Shown here in pieces: positions 43,901 through 49,931 of a stretch of 64,000 bases of DNA. Each line of letters starts with the position of its first letter. The stretch's first letter is position 1. The translations under genes and the position numbers were made by a program. This DNA comes from Fuerstiella sp. Lineage in GTDB: Bacteria > Planctomycetota > Planctomycetia > Planctomycetales > Planctomycetaceae. The stretch spans positions 18,011-82,010 of the forward strand of contig JALHMY010000037.1 in assembly GCA_022843805.1 (NCBI GenBank), in the 5' to 3' direction. The notes beneath the pieces were generated by a model, which saw only the letters and a list, made by a program, of their open reading frames with translations, did not search any database and was not told where the DNA came from.

Positions 43901-44330
43901 CGCCCAGCAACAAGCCTCCCTCGATCGTTCCTCCGTTAATGGTGAGAGTTGAGACGCTGGTGTTGAGTTGCAGGTTGGGGGCAGTGGATTCCCAGTTCAG
44001 TGTGCCGATCGTGAGGTTGGCGTTCAGACTCAGGCTCGGTCCGCCTGCAATGATGGCTGTGTCATCAGCATCCGGGAAACCCTGATTGGTTGCACCCAGA
44101 TCAACGTTCATCCAGTTTCGAGCATCCTGCCAGACATTCGATGCGAATCCTCCCTGCCACGAATAAGTGGCCAGCACAATACGTTCTTCCAGGGACTCAG
44201 CAGCCGGTCGCCGGTCCCGGGAAGAACGCTTTCTTCGAAGTGCGGAGCTGCTGCGGTGGGTAGAAGGCCCGTTCGCCCGTCCGTTGGCTTCAAAGATTTG
44301 TCGTGCTTTCCTGATGAACGCCTGAATCAT
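34992..44330 (-). CDS. giant RHS/YD-repeat and adhesin-like surface protein (3112 aa)
   Basis: The N-terminus has basic residues and then AAESLEERIVLATYSWQGG, the planctomycete LEERxxL-type export region. Residues about 60-860 are beta-helix-like repeats (NNGTLNIDVP, NEGTLTVQSGTQLQLNQ). A CARDB-like domain lies near 875-1000, and a pre-peptidase C-terminal-like domain near 1010-1110. RHS/YD repeats span about 1430-2130 (YDAQQRLTSVTSS, YDGRNRLATITDG), ending in the RHS core near 2170 (RARLYDSAAGRFTQPDPIGF, NLYRYADNAP). The chain then continues for about 900 residues: a DPNEIVGPAG module and at least five Fn3-like repeats (SYELWFANLTTG, WTPSTP). Function, surface adhesion or contact, is inferred. 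Confidence 0.9.
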   Translation of the reverse strand: MIQAFIRKARQIFEANGRANGPSTHRSSSALRRKRSSRDRRPAAESLEERIVLATYSWQGGFASNVWQDARNWMNVDLGATNQGFPDADDTAIIAGGPSLSLNANLTIGTLNWESTAPNLQLNTSVSTLTINGGTIEGGLLLGGFINNGTLNIDVPVGVNSVGDGAPRLWGSLTNNGTFRLQNGPFITSWPIVATGAITNSATGVIELINDSAIRSDWGQPVLVNHGVIRKTGTGINATISSRIQSQTGSRIEIDGGTLNLGGTQQDLLGDIEVSPSASLQTSASVQILDDILLTGGGEWRHIAGVMYPNGHTLNSVATTLRLEALSGNGSSTQIAGSGVFNLSELKVVRGRIGTPGQFTSYTFNPFVNTGVVKFEPAEHTSAVMSAATIHNQGSIVIDTSSAGSGFGLQGSAIDNRTGGTVTFLSSVNANIPSAWINGVGPSYLFNSGTLISNTPGASAYWDGLLLQNSPEGRIEVTAGTLDFSGLRHWSSTPSEQSFSKGGHFVVSPGATLDLSNGSAATGSPRYSGRYTAEGGGTIRLGGNWWDNAVIDFPTGMAIWDAGTNFGRLVNEGDLRIGPAAGSRHMWGELINEGTLTVQSGTQLQLNQLFQGRGTLINRPSGTVTLEDGSQVPGVFNGGVQVSQSPLFVNQGLVRMDGGGAWIQTRFENQGVVSMDNAAFLTISAPRGETAHGSGVTTLAGDWHIIDGSRIDFPSAGSFFTTLGGELHLDGAGSQFTGLEELATVRGHFALTGGANWTRSGAFENQGEITLGSNSTLTVNGAFAQSSTGSLTTLVGGTTNMGRLSTTSTTTLEGALITGLENGFQPLETDRFDVVTASAINGTFDDIEVNGLAATVTSNTVTLGLSSIATDLTIENVQLLGVSGPLSPGQTFQVQYTVRNLTDRTISGPWTDLLFLSENSILDLHDLPLKRSAPTTSLSAFGSITITETVTAPNRPGRWFVIPAADAAGVVLDLNRSNNTRPASSTIQIAAEALPFGVNVNSNAPTSEPVYYALTIPTGATTIQVMTTFLADDAGEIRIRRDSLPTGGSDDPYVASAIVEGGNRIARVTMDEPVAGTYYVSVISRAPGIAVTRADNLSLSLLGIENEASISSQLLVADALSLTVRGTGFTSATQFRLGTQLASSVTLVDSTTAAITFSNLGIGGPFQISASNGGAPVVYSGKSFTVVSGGTSAADAWARMPNWQIEVNMPEITRPFRNIPVLVTVKNNSTRSQPAPVIQLITDNGAFLPVGETEASEDFASVLAVKESGRADNYAPGETVTLRLFVLPRANGLHVFTRVAAAAIAETSIQSRIGAGGAVFPVESQLPLTTAMLDVYRPDFISAEAWTNAVRPALSALVGNTLQSWSNAIRSAAAVLAQDGLSTLNLSRTMAYLIQQANRFGLIHQRFELTAYGRGTENPLDLRAVTDADGNVDLITGFSIRSFRRSGSSFIGYGADRGQLSNRSGGGYILTEADGTITAYSADGKWDYTESRLGVRVTAGYTAGRLTTLTDHFGDVTTFTYNANGRIVSTTDPVGRVTTFAYDAQQRLTSVTSSAGVVTYEWNNDTTGPKAWTISGVIGIDGVRSNFVYDSVGRLRQSSLANNLQAVSYTYGGPSHLGRVTVTDASGRSISWLEGEFGQATELTESNGQTADLRFDDAGRLTGVRQGISRISLVRDASGNITRLTSPSGHDTDIDYDSSGVFSEGITDAIGRFTDFFRNSQGLLTSLVNPDGGYKLYGYDSRGNRLLQKTEGSRWTLDTVNNSNLITRREFSDGSRQDYTYDARRNLIQLVETSSDGSTGTVTFTYDATDRITRITYPNGRFVNYRYDAGGRPDQISTSDGLTIEYTFDSIGNLSTVSRNGSLQVTYTYNTTGQLASRTFSNGASTLYTYNSFSQLTRIEHRDNTSAVIGFNDYVYDSYNRPISMTDAAGLTSWEYDPEGQLIAVTLPDTTIHRYDTDAVGNRAGYSTNSLNQYQTGPNGEQFEYDADGNLISMVRTDGSSLQYSYDGRNRLATITDGSNIWQFEYDPLGHRSAVTLNGTRTELLMDALGGVDGLNDVLAEYVSGNQTASYVTGTGLEARFSNTGTQSYYHFDMTGNTTALTAEDGSVSASYRYLPFGEILSATGTAVSTNRYTFNGQWGVSQRGTTGFDMRARLYDSAAGRFTQPDPIGFQGGDVNLYRYADNAPVTTIDPSGLTGEGAVDPLKPILKVVLQGDVKRKLRTLVTKQGGKVIVGSSLGPVGEGLVAVDTFIASAELLAEIGPPIAQGVMAATRQAILNGRALLGPMIGVIIATENSDSEPVNITREQIDRISGLHPCLKTLIDTWRLDNPGEEPSIDLVLYYLSLCKQGERDLETSEQRTPGDPNEIVGPAGTGAAGFLTTPSLFPYTIYFQNVPTAAAPAQEVFVTQQLDTDLNWDSFELNQFGWGEVVMNVPAGLKSWTGRVSDPASGLVVEVTALFNSATGQLSWTFRSLDPVTFDLPWDGLAGFLLPDDATGRGQGFVSYTIAPKSSAVSGTEYTGQASIVFDTEAPIVTNTWLNTVDLNRPSSSVTALPYPVTTPAYNVTWSGTDGAGSGIAAYNVYVSENGGPFTIWQSQTTAASAVFTGRHGRTYQFYSVAVDQVGNEEPLPNQPDTTTWFNLPSGFTAPGASANTLTPTFQWAPAQGAVSYELWFANLTTGVNPWRQETASTNSWTPSTPFDIGRYAVWRRSVDVNGVRSEWSPQYNVMIGAPVAVQPMDRFYGDATPAIQWAALPGAQSYELWIDNLTTGQQKFVYESAWTQTAWTAATDWPMGTYRIWVRGRDAGGVTTPWLNMTEILIVAPPAVTGPTSATFNRRPTFTWTGVAGAQTYEVRLVNEVNGVVTTQTGLTTTSWTPPASLADGSYRWQVLAQSSSGMRSLWSTPQPLFVGGRPTVTVTSGSSMGQPTITWSTTEGAVRYELWIDRVGIQSGYLRNTQLTGTSFMPSTPLPTGTYRVWLRAVSSTGEMSPWSIARDIVVADADFLNVPMQPAVAGPDSFDEENISNSFNALILTSGETKPPNSGPRTGRSEPGAPSTSTIDNSGSADVSDLPDISEIADDQNQYRIDQVMAVLAAEGPLSLLLHENLVARNEYR

Positions 44331-44590
44331 GGGAGGTCTCGCCGCCAGAGTATTCGGGAAAAAACCGACTGCGGCGTCCGTACGGCTGACGTTCCGGTCG
44401 TGTGACAGAAGTGGCCCGATTTTTCTGAAGAATTCGCGATTTCCCGTGTTTTTTGCGGTTTACGGATCAATTTTGCGGATGAATCAGGTGGCTGAATCAA
44501 CGTATACTGAGAAATGATTTTTGGTACGGGATTGCGAAATATCAGGATTGCGAAATCAGTGAATTCTGTAGAGTTTGCCGAGAAATGTAG
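44331..44590. promoter_or_regulatory. divergent promoter region between giant gene and kinase
   Basis: These 260 bases must hold promoters for both divergent genes. The ribosome site for the giant gene is poor (GGCGAG). I see no palindromic operator, and the minus ORF 44327-45013 through it is a shadow. Confidence 0.4.
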
Positions 44591-46807
44591 TTGGCCAGAC
44601 AGGTGATCAGACCGGTGACGCAGGTTGTTGAAACGAAAACAGTGATTCCAGGTTATGAGCTCCTGAACCTTTTGGGGCGTGGGGGCACAGGCCGCGTTTT
44701 CAAAGCTCGTGATCTCAAACTGGGTCGCACCGTCGCGATTAAGCTGCTGATCGACTTTGATGACGCAGAGCAGGTGGCTCGGTTCGAAGAGGAAGCTCGA
44801 GTCGTTGCCAACCTGACCCATCCCAATATCGTACGGCTGATTGAATTCGGTAAGCTTGCCGATGACGCTCCCTATTGTGTGATGGAGTATGCGTCCGGAG
44901 GCTCGCTGGCGGACGTGCTGCGAGGAAAACCGGTCCGCTGGGAGTTTGCCGCCAGAACTGTTCTGACACTGGCGCGAGCTCTCCAGGCCGCTCATTCCGC
45001 GGGCATCCTGCATCGTGACATCAAACCAGGGAATGTTCTGATTGCCAGTGACGAGGATCTCGATAGCGCGAAAGACCCGGCGGGAGTTTCGTTTTCACAG
45101 ACTTCACTGCGCATTACCGACTTTGGGCTCGCTCGACGAATCCAGGCACCTCAGCATATCACTCGAACCGGACAAATGCTGGGTACGCCTGGCTATACGG
45201 CGCCGGAACAGATTTCCGGAATGAGCAGCAACCCCGGGCCTGGCACGGACATTTACTCGCTGGGCTGCGTCCTGTTCGAACTCATCACTGGCCGACCGCC
45301 GTTTATTGCGGCTGATCCATTTGACGTGATGATTCGATCCATGTCCGATGATCCGCCCACTCCACGATCACTGCAGCCATCAATCCCTGCGGATCTGCAG
45401 ACCATCTGTTTGAAGTGTCTCGCCAAAACACCGGGTCGCCGTTATTTGTCGGCGACTGGGCTGGCTGATGATCTCGACCGGCTTTTGGCGGGAAAACCCA
45501 TTCTGGCCAGGCCGGTGTCGAGGATTGAAAAGCTTTCCAAATGGATTTCACGCAATCCATGGAAGTCAGCGGCTCTCGGGCTGCTGCTGTTACTTACTGC
45601 GGGATGCATTGCAGGCATGGTGGCTCTGCAGTCTGCTTACAACGAAACGCTGAGTTCCAATAAACAGCTGAAGATCGCGATTCAGGAATCAGACGAGTCC
45701 TTCAGGCTGACGCAGGATGCTTTGGATCGAGTTGTCAATCGTGTTCGCAATGACCTGTATGAGGTCCCTCAGGCCACCGGATTGATGCATCAAACGGCCA
45801 TCGATTCGGCCGAGCTGAATCGCAGGTTGTTTAAGATGCGCCCAAATGACCTGCGAGCGGCTCACAATCTGATCGATGCGCTGGAGCAGCTGGCGACTGC
45901 CGAATGGGTATTTGGAGATGTGTCAAAAAGTGTTCAGGTCACCGCAGAACTCGAGTCATTGCTGAATAACCTCGTCAAACAGCACCACAACAATGAACGC
46001 ATTGATGTGGCTCGGGCGAAACTGCTGCTGGAGAAAGTTCAGTTTCCTGCAGATGGAATGATAGCCGTGCAGCGACAGCAGATTGAGCAGGAGGTTGGTG
46101 CGGCTTTCAGGCATCTTGAAGAGACGCATCCCAAATCTCTGCTGGTTGGTCCGCTGCGAATTCAGGAAGCCCAGTACCAGATGAACAGGATTTCTCCGGA
46201 AGAAGATCCGGAGGCCTTTGTTCGGAAGGGGAAACGTCGGCTGGATCTGACGTTTCAGAATTATGAACTGCAGCCGGAGGCGGCGAGATCAGAAGCAACA
46301 TCCTGGGTCATCATGGCCTGCATCGCTCTCGCTGATGGGTTTTCAGTGCTTGGTCAGCATGAAAACGCTGCCCAGTACTTTGGACTGGGGATTGAGCATG
46401 CAGACAAATCTCCTGAAATTGGGGCAGAGCGAAATCACCAGCAGCAGAAAGCCACTATGCTGACCGGACGTGGTCTCGCGCTTGCTCGCTCAGGAAGAAT
46501 GATGGAAGGTTCCGAAACGGTTCAGCAGGCACTGGTGTTGATTCGAAAGCTGATTGAACACTTTCCGGAAGATCAGGAATATCTCAAAACACGAATCGCC
46601 GTTTTGCTGGCACTGGCCGAAATCGATCAGCTGGCAGGCAATCCTTCACCGGCTGAGCGTACGGGCTCGGCGATTCTGGAGGACCTGAATGCACTTGAAG
46701 CAGCAGGCTATCCGGCTCAGCTGCTGACGAAACTTCGCTCACGTGCCGCAAAACTGCAGTCCGGGCCGCCTGAAAGCTCACCCAAACCGGTTGATAACAG
46801 AGAATAG
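44591..46807 (+). CDS. membrane-anchored Ser/Thr protein kinase
   Basis: The 738-aa protein has an N-terminal Hanks-type kinase domain (about 20-300): the glycine loop LLGRGGTGRVFKA, catalytic Lys51 in AIKLL, HRDIKPGN near 141, DFGLA, and LGTPGYTAPEQ. One membrane helix (SAALGLLLLLTAGCIAGMVAL, about 327-347) is followed by a roughly 390-residue helical, TPR-like C-terminal domain. This is the common planctomycete PknB-like arrangement. The predicted start is a TTG; in-frame GTGs at 44603 and 44615 are alternatives, and the ribosome site is weak, so the exact start is open. A sigma factor gene follows 7 nt later. Confidence 0.92.
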   Translation: MARQVIRPVTQVVETKTVIPGYELLNLLGRGGTGRVFKARDLKLGRTVAIKLLIDFDDAEQVARFEEEARVVANLTHPNIVRLIEFGKLADDAPYCVMEYASGGSLADVLRGKPVRWEFAARTVLTLARALQAAHSAGILHRDIKPGNVLIASDEDLDSAKDPAGVSFSQTSLRITDFGLARRIQAPQHITRTGQMLGTPGYTAPEQISGMSSNPGPGTDIYSLGCVLFELITGRPPFIAADPFDVMIRSMSDDPPTPRSLQPSIPADLQTICLKCLAKTPGRRYLSATGLADDLDRLLAGKPILARPVSRIEKLSKWISRNPWKSAALGLLLLLTAGCIAGMVALQSAYNETLSSNKQLKIAIQESDESFRLTQDALDRVVNRVRNDLYEVPQATGLMHQTAIDSAELNRRLFKMRPNDLRAAHNLIDALEQLATAEWVFGDVSKSVQVTAELESLLNNLVKQHHNNERIDVARAKLLLEKVQFPADGMIAVQRQQIEQEVGAAFRHLEETHPKSLLVGPLRIQEAQYQMNRISPEEDPEAFVRKGKRRLDLTFQNYELQPEAARSEATSWVIMACIALADGFSVLGQHENAAQYFGLGIEHADKSPEIGAERNHQQQKATMLTGRGLALARSGRMMEGSETVQQALVLIRKLIEHFPEDQEYLKTRIAVLLALAEIDQLAGNPSPAERTGSAILEDLNALEAAGYPAQLLTKLRSRAAKLQSGPPESSPKPVDNRE

Positions 46808-46814
46808 GTGGCGA

Positions 46815-47564
46815 GTGGCCGACGAACAGATTTCAGATGAATATCTCTCCGATGAATATATTGATGCGATCAGAACTCGCTGGAGTCTGGTGCGTCTGGC
46901 CCATTTGAACGGGCAGGGATTCGATGCGAGTCAGGCGAGACAGCGACTGGTGATGCGTTACGCTGCTGCGATTCGCCGCTATGCCGGTGCGATCGTTCGA
47001 GATCAGAATCATGCGGATGAGATTTCGCAGGAAGTCATTGTGCGGCTGATTCGAGGCGACTTCAGCGGGGCCGATCCTCAGCGAGGACGTTTTCGTGATC
47101 TTCTGAAAACGGCAATTCGGAATCGAGTTCGCGACTACTTTGCTTATGAGGGACGTCGAAGGTCGGCGTCACTTGATTTCGAAATGCCTGATGACGACAG
47201 CGAAGATCGGCTTGAGCAGCGCTGGCTGCATATCTGGCAAAAAGCAGTATTCGAACAAACGTGGATCCGACTGCTCGACGATGAAGGCGGAAAACAAACA
47301 CCCGGATATCTGGCGCTGAAACTGCGGAGTGAGTACCCGGACCGATCATCCGAACAGCTGTCGGAAGAACTCAGTCGCCTTACAGAAATTGAAGTCAAAG
47401 CGGATCGATTTCGTCAGTTGCTGCATCGGACACGAAAGCGTTTCGCTGCATTACTCGTCGATGAAGTCAGGTCGTGCCTGGATGAGGAATCCGATGAACG
47501 CCTTGAAGAAGAGCTCAGTGCACTCGAACTGCTCGAGTTTTTGCGGGACCAGCTCCAGCCTTAG
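46815..47564 (+). CDS. ECF-like RNA polymerase sigma factor
   Basis: The 249-aa protein has a sigma-70 region 2 pattern: MRYAAAIRRYAGAIVRDQNHADEISQEVIVRLIRGDF, then GRFRDLLKTAIRNRVRDYFAYEGRRR. A clear region 4 helix-turn-helix is not evident; the C-terminal half (RSSEQLSEELSRLTEIEVKADRFRQLLHRTRKRF) may be a divergent version, followed by an acidic tail. The GTG at 46815 starts 7 nt after the kinase stop with AGGTGG close by; the ORF track start lies inside the kinase gene. The tight linkage suggests the kinase controls this sigma factor, as proposed for kinase-linked ECF groups in planctomycetes. Confidence 0.85.
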   Translation: MADEQISDEYLSDEYIDAIRTRWSLVRLAHLNGQGFDASQARQRLVMRYAAAIRRYAGAIVRDQNHADEISQEVIVRLIRGDFSGADPQRGRFRDLLKTAIRNRVRDYFAYEGRRRSASLDFEMPDDDSEDRLEQRWLHIWQKAVFEQTWIRLLDDEGGKQTPGYLALKLRSEYPDRSSEQLSEELSRLTEIEVKADRFRQLLHRTRKRFAALLVDEVRSCLDEESDERLEEELSALELLEFLRDQLQP

Positions 47565-47636
47565 GCTCAGCGTCGACCGCTGGCCAAAAAAAATCGATGT
47601 TTTCCCAGGTCTCACCCAGGCAAAATAGCCGTCACT

Positions 47637-47684
47637 AAAGTAGCCGTCACTCTCCGAGTGACGCATTGCGATTCCCTGCCACCC
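47637..47684. repeat. dispersed repeat, family B copy 3
   Basis: AAAGTAGCCGTCACTCTCC-GAGTGACGCATTGCGATTCCCTGCCACC. A partial extra copy, AAAATAGCCGTCACT, directly precedes it at 47623. It lies in the gap between the sigma factor gene and the nuo operon. Confidence 0.85.
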
Positions 47685-48178
47685 CCGGCGTCGATTTCCA
47701 CGTTTGATACGGAAGTCAAAAAGGGGGGCACGGCAGAATCTCCTCATCGGCATTTGCGGCCGGAAACTGTTGGTTTCCGGCCGGTTTACACCGGCCGCTC
47801 GCCGGTGCGCTCCGGTGACACAAGGTCCTGAAGACGCAACGGAAGAAATGTCCCAGCGGGCGTGAGGCTGTAGACCAACTCGCATTCTTCCGTAGAGCCC
47901 CGAAGCGACGACAGTCTGAAACTCCTGCCGCCGCATTGCGGCTCCGATCGCCTTTGTATCGTCTGTCTGCGGGTGCAGGCCCGCGCTGACCGGATTAAAA
48001 CAGAGCGGTTGGCGGTGGTGATATTTGCAATCCTGGTGCGTTCTACTAGACTTTCGTACCGATATCGCTTCACAAAAGCAAAAGGACTGCACTGTTAATA
48101 TTCAGCACGTTGTGGATATTCAGTCGGGCCGGTTGCATTGCCGGAAGCGAGAGAAAACGGTTGGGCGAGGACTTGCCC
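47685..48178. other. gene-free leader region before the nuo operon
   Basis: About 490 bases have no supported gene. The minus ORFs 47451-48092 and 47786-48073 look spurious; one is partly a translation of repeat B. Two overlapping GC hairpins at 47758-47796 are listed separately. Confidence 0.4.
47758..47796. repeat. two mutually exclusive GC-rich hairpins
   Basis: GGCCGGAAAC-TGTTG-GTTTCCGGCC (47758-47782) overlaps GGCCGGT-TTAC-ACCGGCC (47779-47796). The shared GGCC can pair left or right but not both. There is no U-run on either side. It is more likely a repeat remnant than an attenuator. Confidence 0.5.
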
Positions 48179-48207
48179 TTGAAAGTGTATGCGATGTCGC
48201 ATATTTC
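48179..48207 (+). promoter_or_regulatory. candidate promoter with palindrome upstream of nuoA
   Basis: TTGAAA and TATTTC are spaced by 17 nt, about 65 nt before the nuoA start. The spacer contains the palindrome ATGCGA-TG-TCGCAT (48189-48202), placed as an operator between -35 and -10 would be. Housekeeping consensus in planctomycetes is loosely defined, so this is tentative. Confidence 0.3.
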
Positions 48208-48270
48208 ACCGACTTCTCATTCGCTCGCAAAACTGTGTGTGGGCGGATTTCGGACTTCAGAGGGCGAAAT

Positions 48271-48651
48271 GTGGACATTCCCGCGCTGCCTCCGCTATTG
48301 ATTTACGGAGCGATTTTGGTTGGTTTCGTAATAACCAACATGGTGCTCGCTCATTTGCTGGGCCCAAAGAAAAAGACGGTCGTTAAGGACATGCCGTACG
48401 AATCGGGCATGGATCCGGTCGGTGACGCTCGCCAGCCGTTTGACGTGCGCTTTTATCTCGTGGCAATCCTGTTTCTCGTATTTGACGTTGAACTTCTGTT
48501 CCTGTACCCGTGGGCAGTCAGCGCCTACAGTGAACTGGGGATCCCCAAAGAGTTGCGGGATGCCGTGTTTGCAGTCATGGTCGTCTTTATGGCAACTCTT
48601 GGCCTGGCTTGGGTTTATGCACTTCGAAAAGGGGTGTTCCGATGGCGGTAG
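48271..48651 (+). CDS. nuoA: NADH-quinone oxidoreductase subunit A
   Basis: NuoA is a small membrane subunit of complex I at the junction of the peripheral and membrane arms. The 126-aa protein has three membrane helices, the conserved loop KDMPYESGMDPVGDARQPFDVRFYLVAILFLVFDVE and a C-terminal helix ending KGVFRWR. The start is a GTG at 48271 with AGAGGG 6 nt upstream; the ORF track's 82 extra residues have no family counterpart. It is the first gene of the 14-gene nuo operon, and its end overlaps nuoB by 10 nt. Confidence 0.95.
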   Translation: MDIPALPPLLIYGAILVGFVITNMVLAHLLGPKKKTVVKDMPYESGMDPVGDARQPFDVRFYLVAILFLVFDVELLFLYPWAVSAYSELGIPKELRDAVFAVMVVFMATLGLAWVYALRKGVFRWR

Positions 48652-49292
48652 GGTTGCCTGAGAACGTTTTTATGACTCAGCTGGACGCGGCGGCCAGCTG
48701 GGCTCGGTCGAATAGCTTGTGGCCAATGCCATTTGCTACGGCCTGTTGTGGAATTGAACTGATGGCGACTGCCGCGTCTCGTTATGACCTCGCCCGGTTT
48801 GGTGCAGAAGTCATGCGATTTAGCCCTCGGCAGTGTGACCTGCTGATTGTGGCTGGGCGAGTGGTGATGAAAATGTTGCCTGTGCTTCAGCGAATCTGGC
48901 TGCAGATGCCTGAGCCCAAGTGGTGCATTTCCATGGGCGCATGTGCCTGTTCGGGCGGGGTTTTTGATACCTACGCTGTGGTGCAGGGAGTGGATCGGTT
49001 TATTCCGGTCGACATGTATGTTCCCGGCTGTCCTCCTCGGCCGGAGCAGCTGCTGGCGGCAATCATCGACATGCAGGCAAAGGTTCGTCGTACCGGTACG
49101 GTTGACGGGCGGGAGTTTCTGGATCGGACAACTGCCATGGGCCCTGCTCCGTTTGATGCGGACGAGTTGCGGCGAGTGAAAGATGCGGCCTTTGTGCAGC
49201 TGGGCGGATTTTCTCCTCTGGCAATGCCGGGGAAGAAGTCATCGGGATCTTCGGGCTCACCTGCTGCCGGTGGAGTGGTGACGAATGGTTGA
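48642..49292 (+). CDS. nuoB: NADH-quinone oxidoreductase subunit B
   Basis: NuoB carries the terminal [4Fe-4S] cluster N2, which reduces quinone. The 216-aa protein shows the tandem-cysteine ligands in FATACCGIELM, then the ligand-bearing GACACSGGVF and VPGCPPRPEQLL. The ATG at 48642 overlaps the nuoA stop, and the C-terminus overlaps nuoC by 8 nt, so A, B and C are translationally coupled. The C-terminal 40 residues (GKKSSGSSGSPAAGGV) are a low-complexity extension not seen in the E. coli enzyme. Confidence 0.96.
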   Translation: MAVGLPENVFMTQLDAAASWARSNSLWPMPFATACCGIELMATAASRYDLARFGAEVMRFSPRQCDLLIVAGRVVMKMLPVLQRIWLQMPEPKWCISMGACACSGGVFDTYAVVQGVDRFIPVDMYVPGCPPRPEQLLAAIIDMQAKVRRTGTVDGREFLDRTTAMGPAPFDADELRRVKDAAFVQLGGFSPLAMPGKKSSGSSGSPAAGGVVTNG

Positions 49293-49776
49293 GCTATCCG
49301 TTCTGCAGACTCGAGTTGCCAGTGTTCTCAAGGAAAGTCAGTTTCGGGATAATCGCCGAATTGACGTGTCTTCCGGGGATGTTTTTGGGTTGCTGGGTGT
49401 GTTGAAGCAGGAATTTGGCTTTGACATGCTGATTGATATTACCGCCGTGGATTGTCTCGAATATCCGGGCGCAGTCGATCGGTTTATGGTTGTGTATCAG
49501 CTGTTGAATACCGAATCCGGCGAGCGGCTGACGGTGCGAACGTGGCTGAACCTTCCGGATCCGACGCTGCCGTCGGCCTGTTCGTTGTGGCGGGGCGCAA
49601 ACTGGCTGGAGCGCGAAGTTTACGACATGTTCGGGATCGGATTTACCGACCATCCGGACTTGCGACGAATTCTGATGCCGGAAGAATTTGTTGAGTATCC
49701 GCTGCGAAAGGATTATCCGTTGAAAGGTCGGGGAGAACGGCACAATTTCCCCGTGATTACTCGATCGGAAAGTTAA
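49285..49776 (+). CDS. nuoC: NADH-quinone oxidoreductase subunit C
   Basis: This is the 30-kDa-type subunit of the peripheral arm, which packs against NuoD. The 163-aa protein contains VDRFMVVYQLLN and the signature WLEREVYDMFGIGFTDHPDLRRILMPEEFVEYPLRKDYPLKG. It is a separate gene, not fused to nuoD as in E. coli. It overlaps nuoB by 8 nt. A 155-nt gap with no features separates it from nuoD. Confidence 0.96.
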   Translation: MVELSVLQTRVASVLKESQFRDNRRIDVSSGDVFGLLGVLKQEFGFDMLIDITAVDCLEYPGAVDRFMVVYQLLNTESGERLTVRTWLNLPDPTLPSACSLWRGANWLEREVYDMFGIGFTDHPDLRRILMPEEFVEYPLRKDYPLKGRGERHNFPVITRSES

Positions 49777-49931
49777 GCATCTGCGTGCATCATCTTCCTG
49801 GATGAACAGTGCCCTGGATGAGCAGAGTCCTTGATGGGGGCGGCCTTCAGCGAATTTGATGAAGGTGAGTGGTCGGAGTTGGGGTGTTTCAGATTTTTTT
49901 TCTTCTTCCTCAGTGACGCGGTTTACCGTCG

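Noticed and set aside
44327-45013. 228-aa minus-strand ORF over the kinase start
   Set aside because: It is antisense to the conserved kinase domain and has no recognisable features.
47758-47796. Attenuator or riboswitch for the nuo operon
   Set aside because: The overlapping hairpins look switch-like, but they lie about 480 bp before nuoA, have no U-run, and lie among repeats; no leader peptide was found.
47451-48092. 213-aa minus-strand ORF between the sigma factor gene and nuoA
   Set aside because: Part of it is a translation of repeat B (MRHSESDGYFSDGYFAW) and part is antisense to the sigma factor gene.
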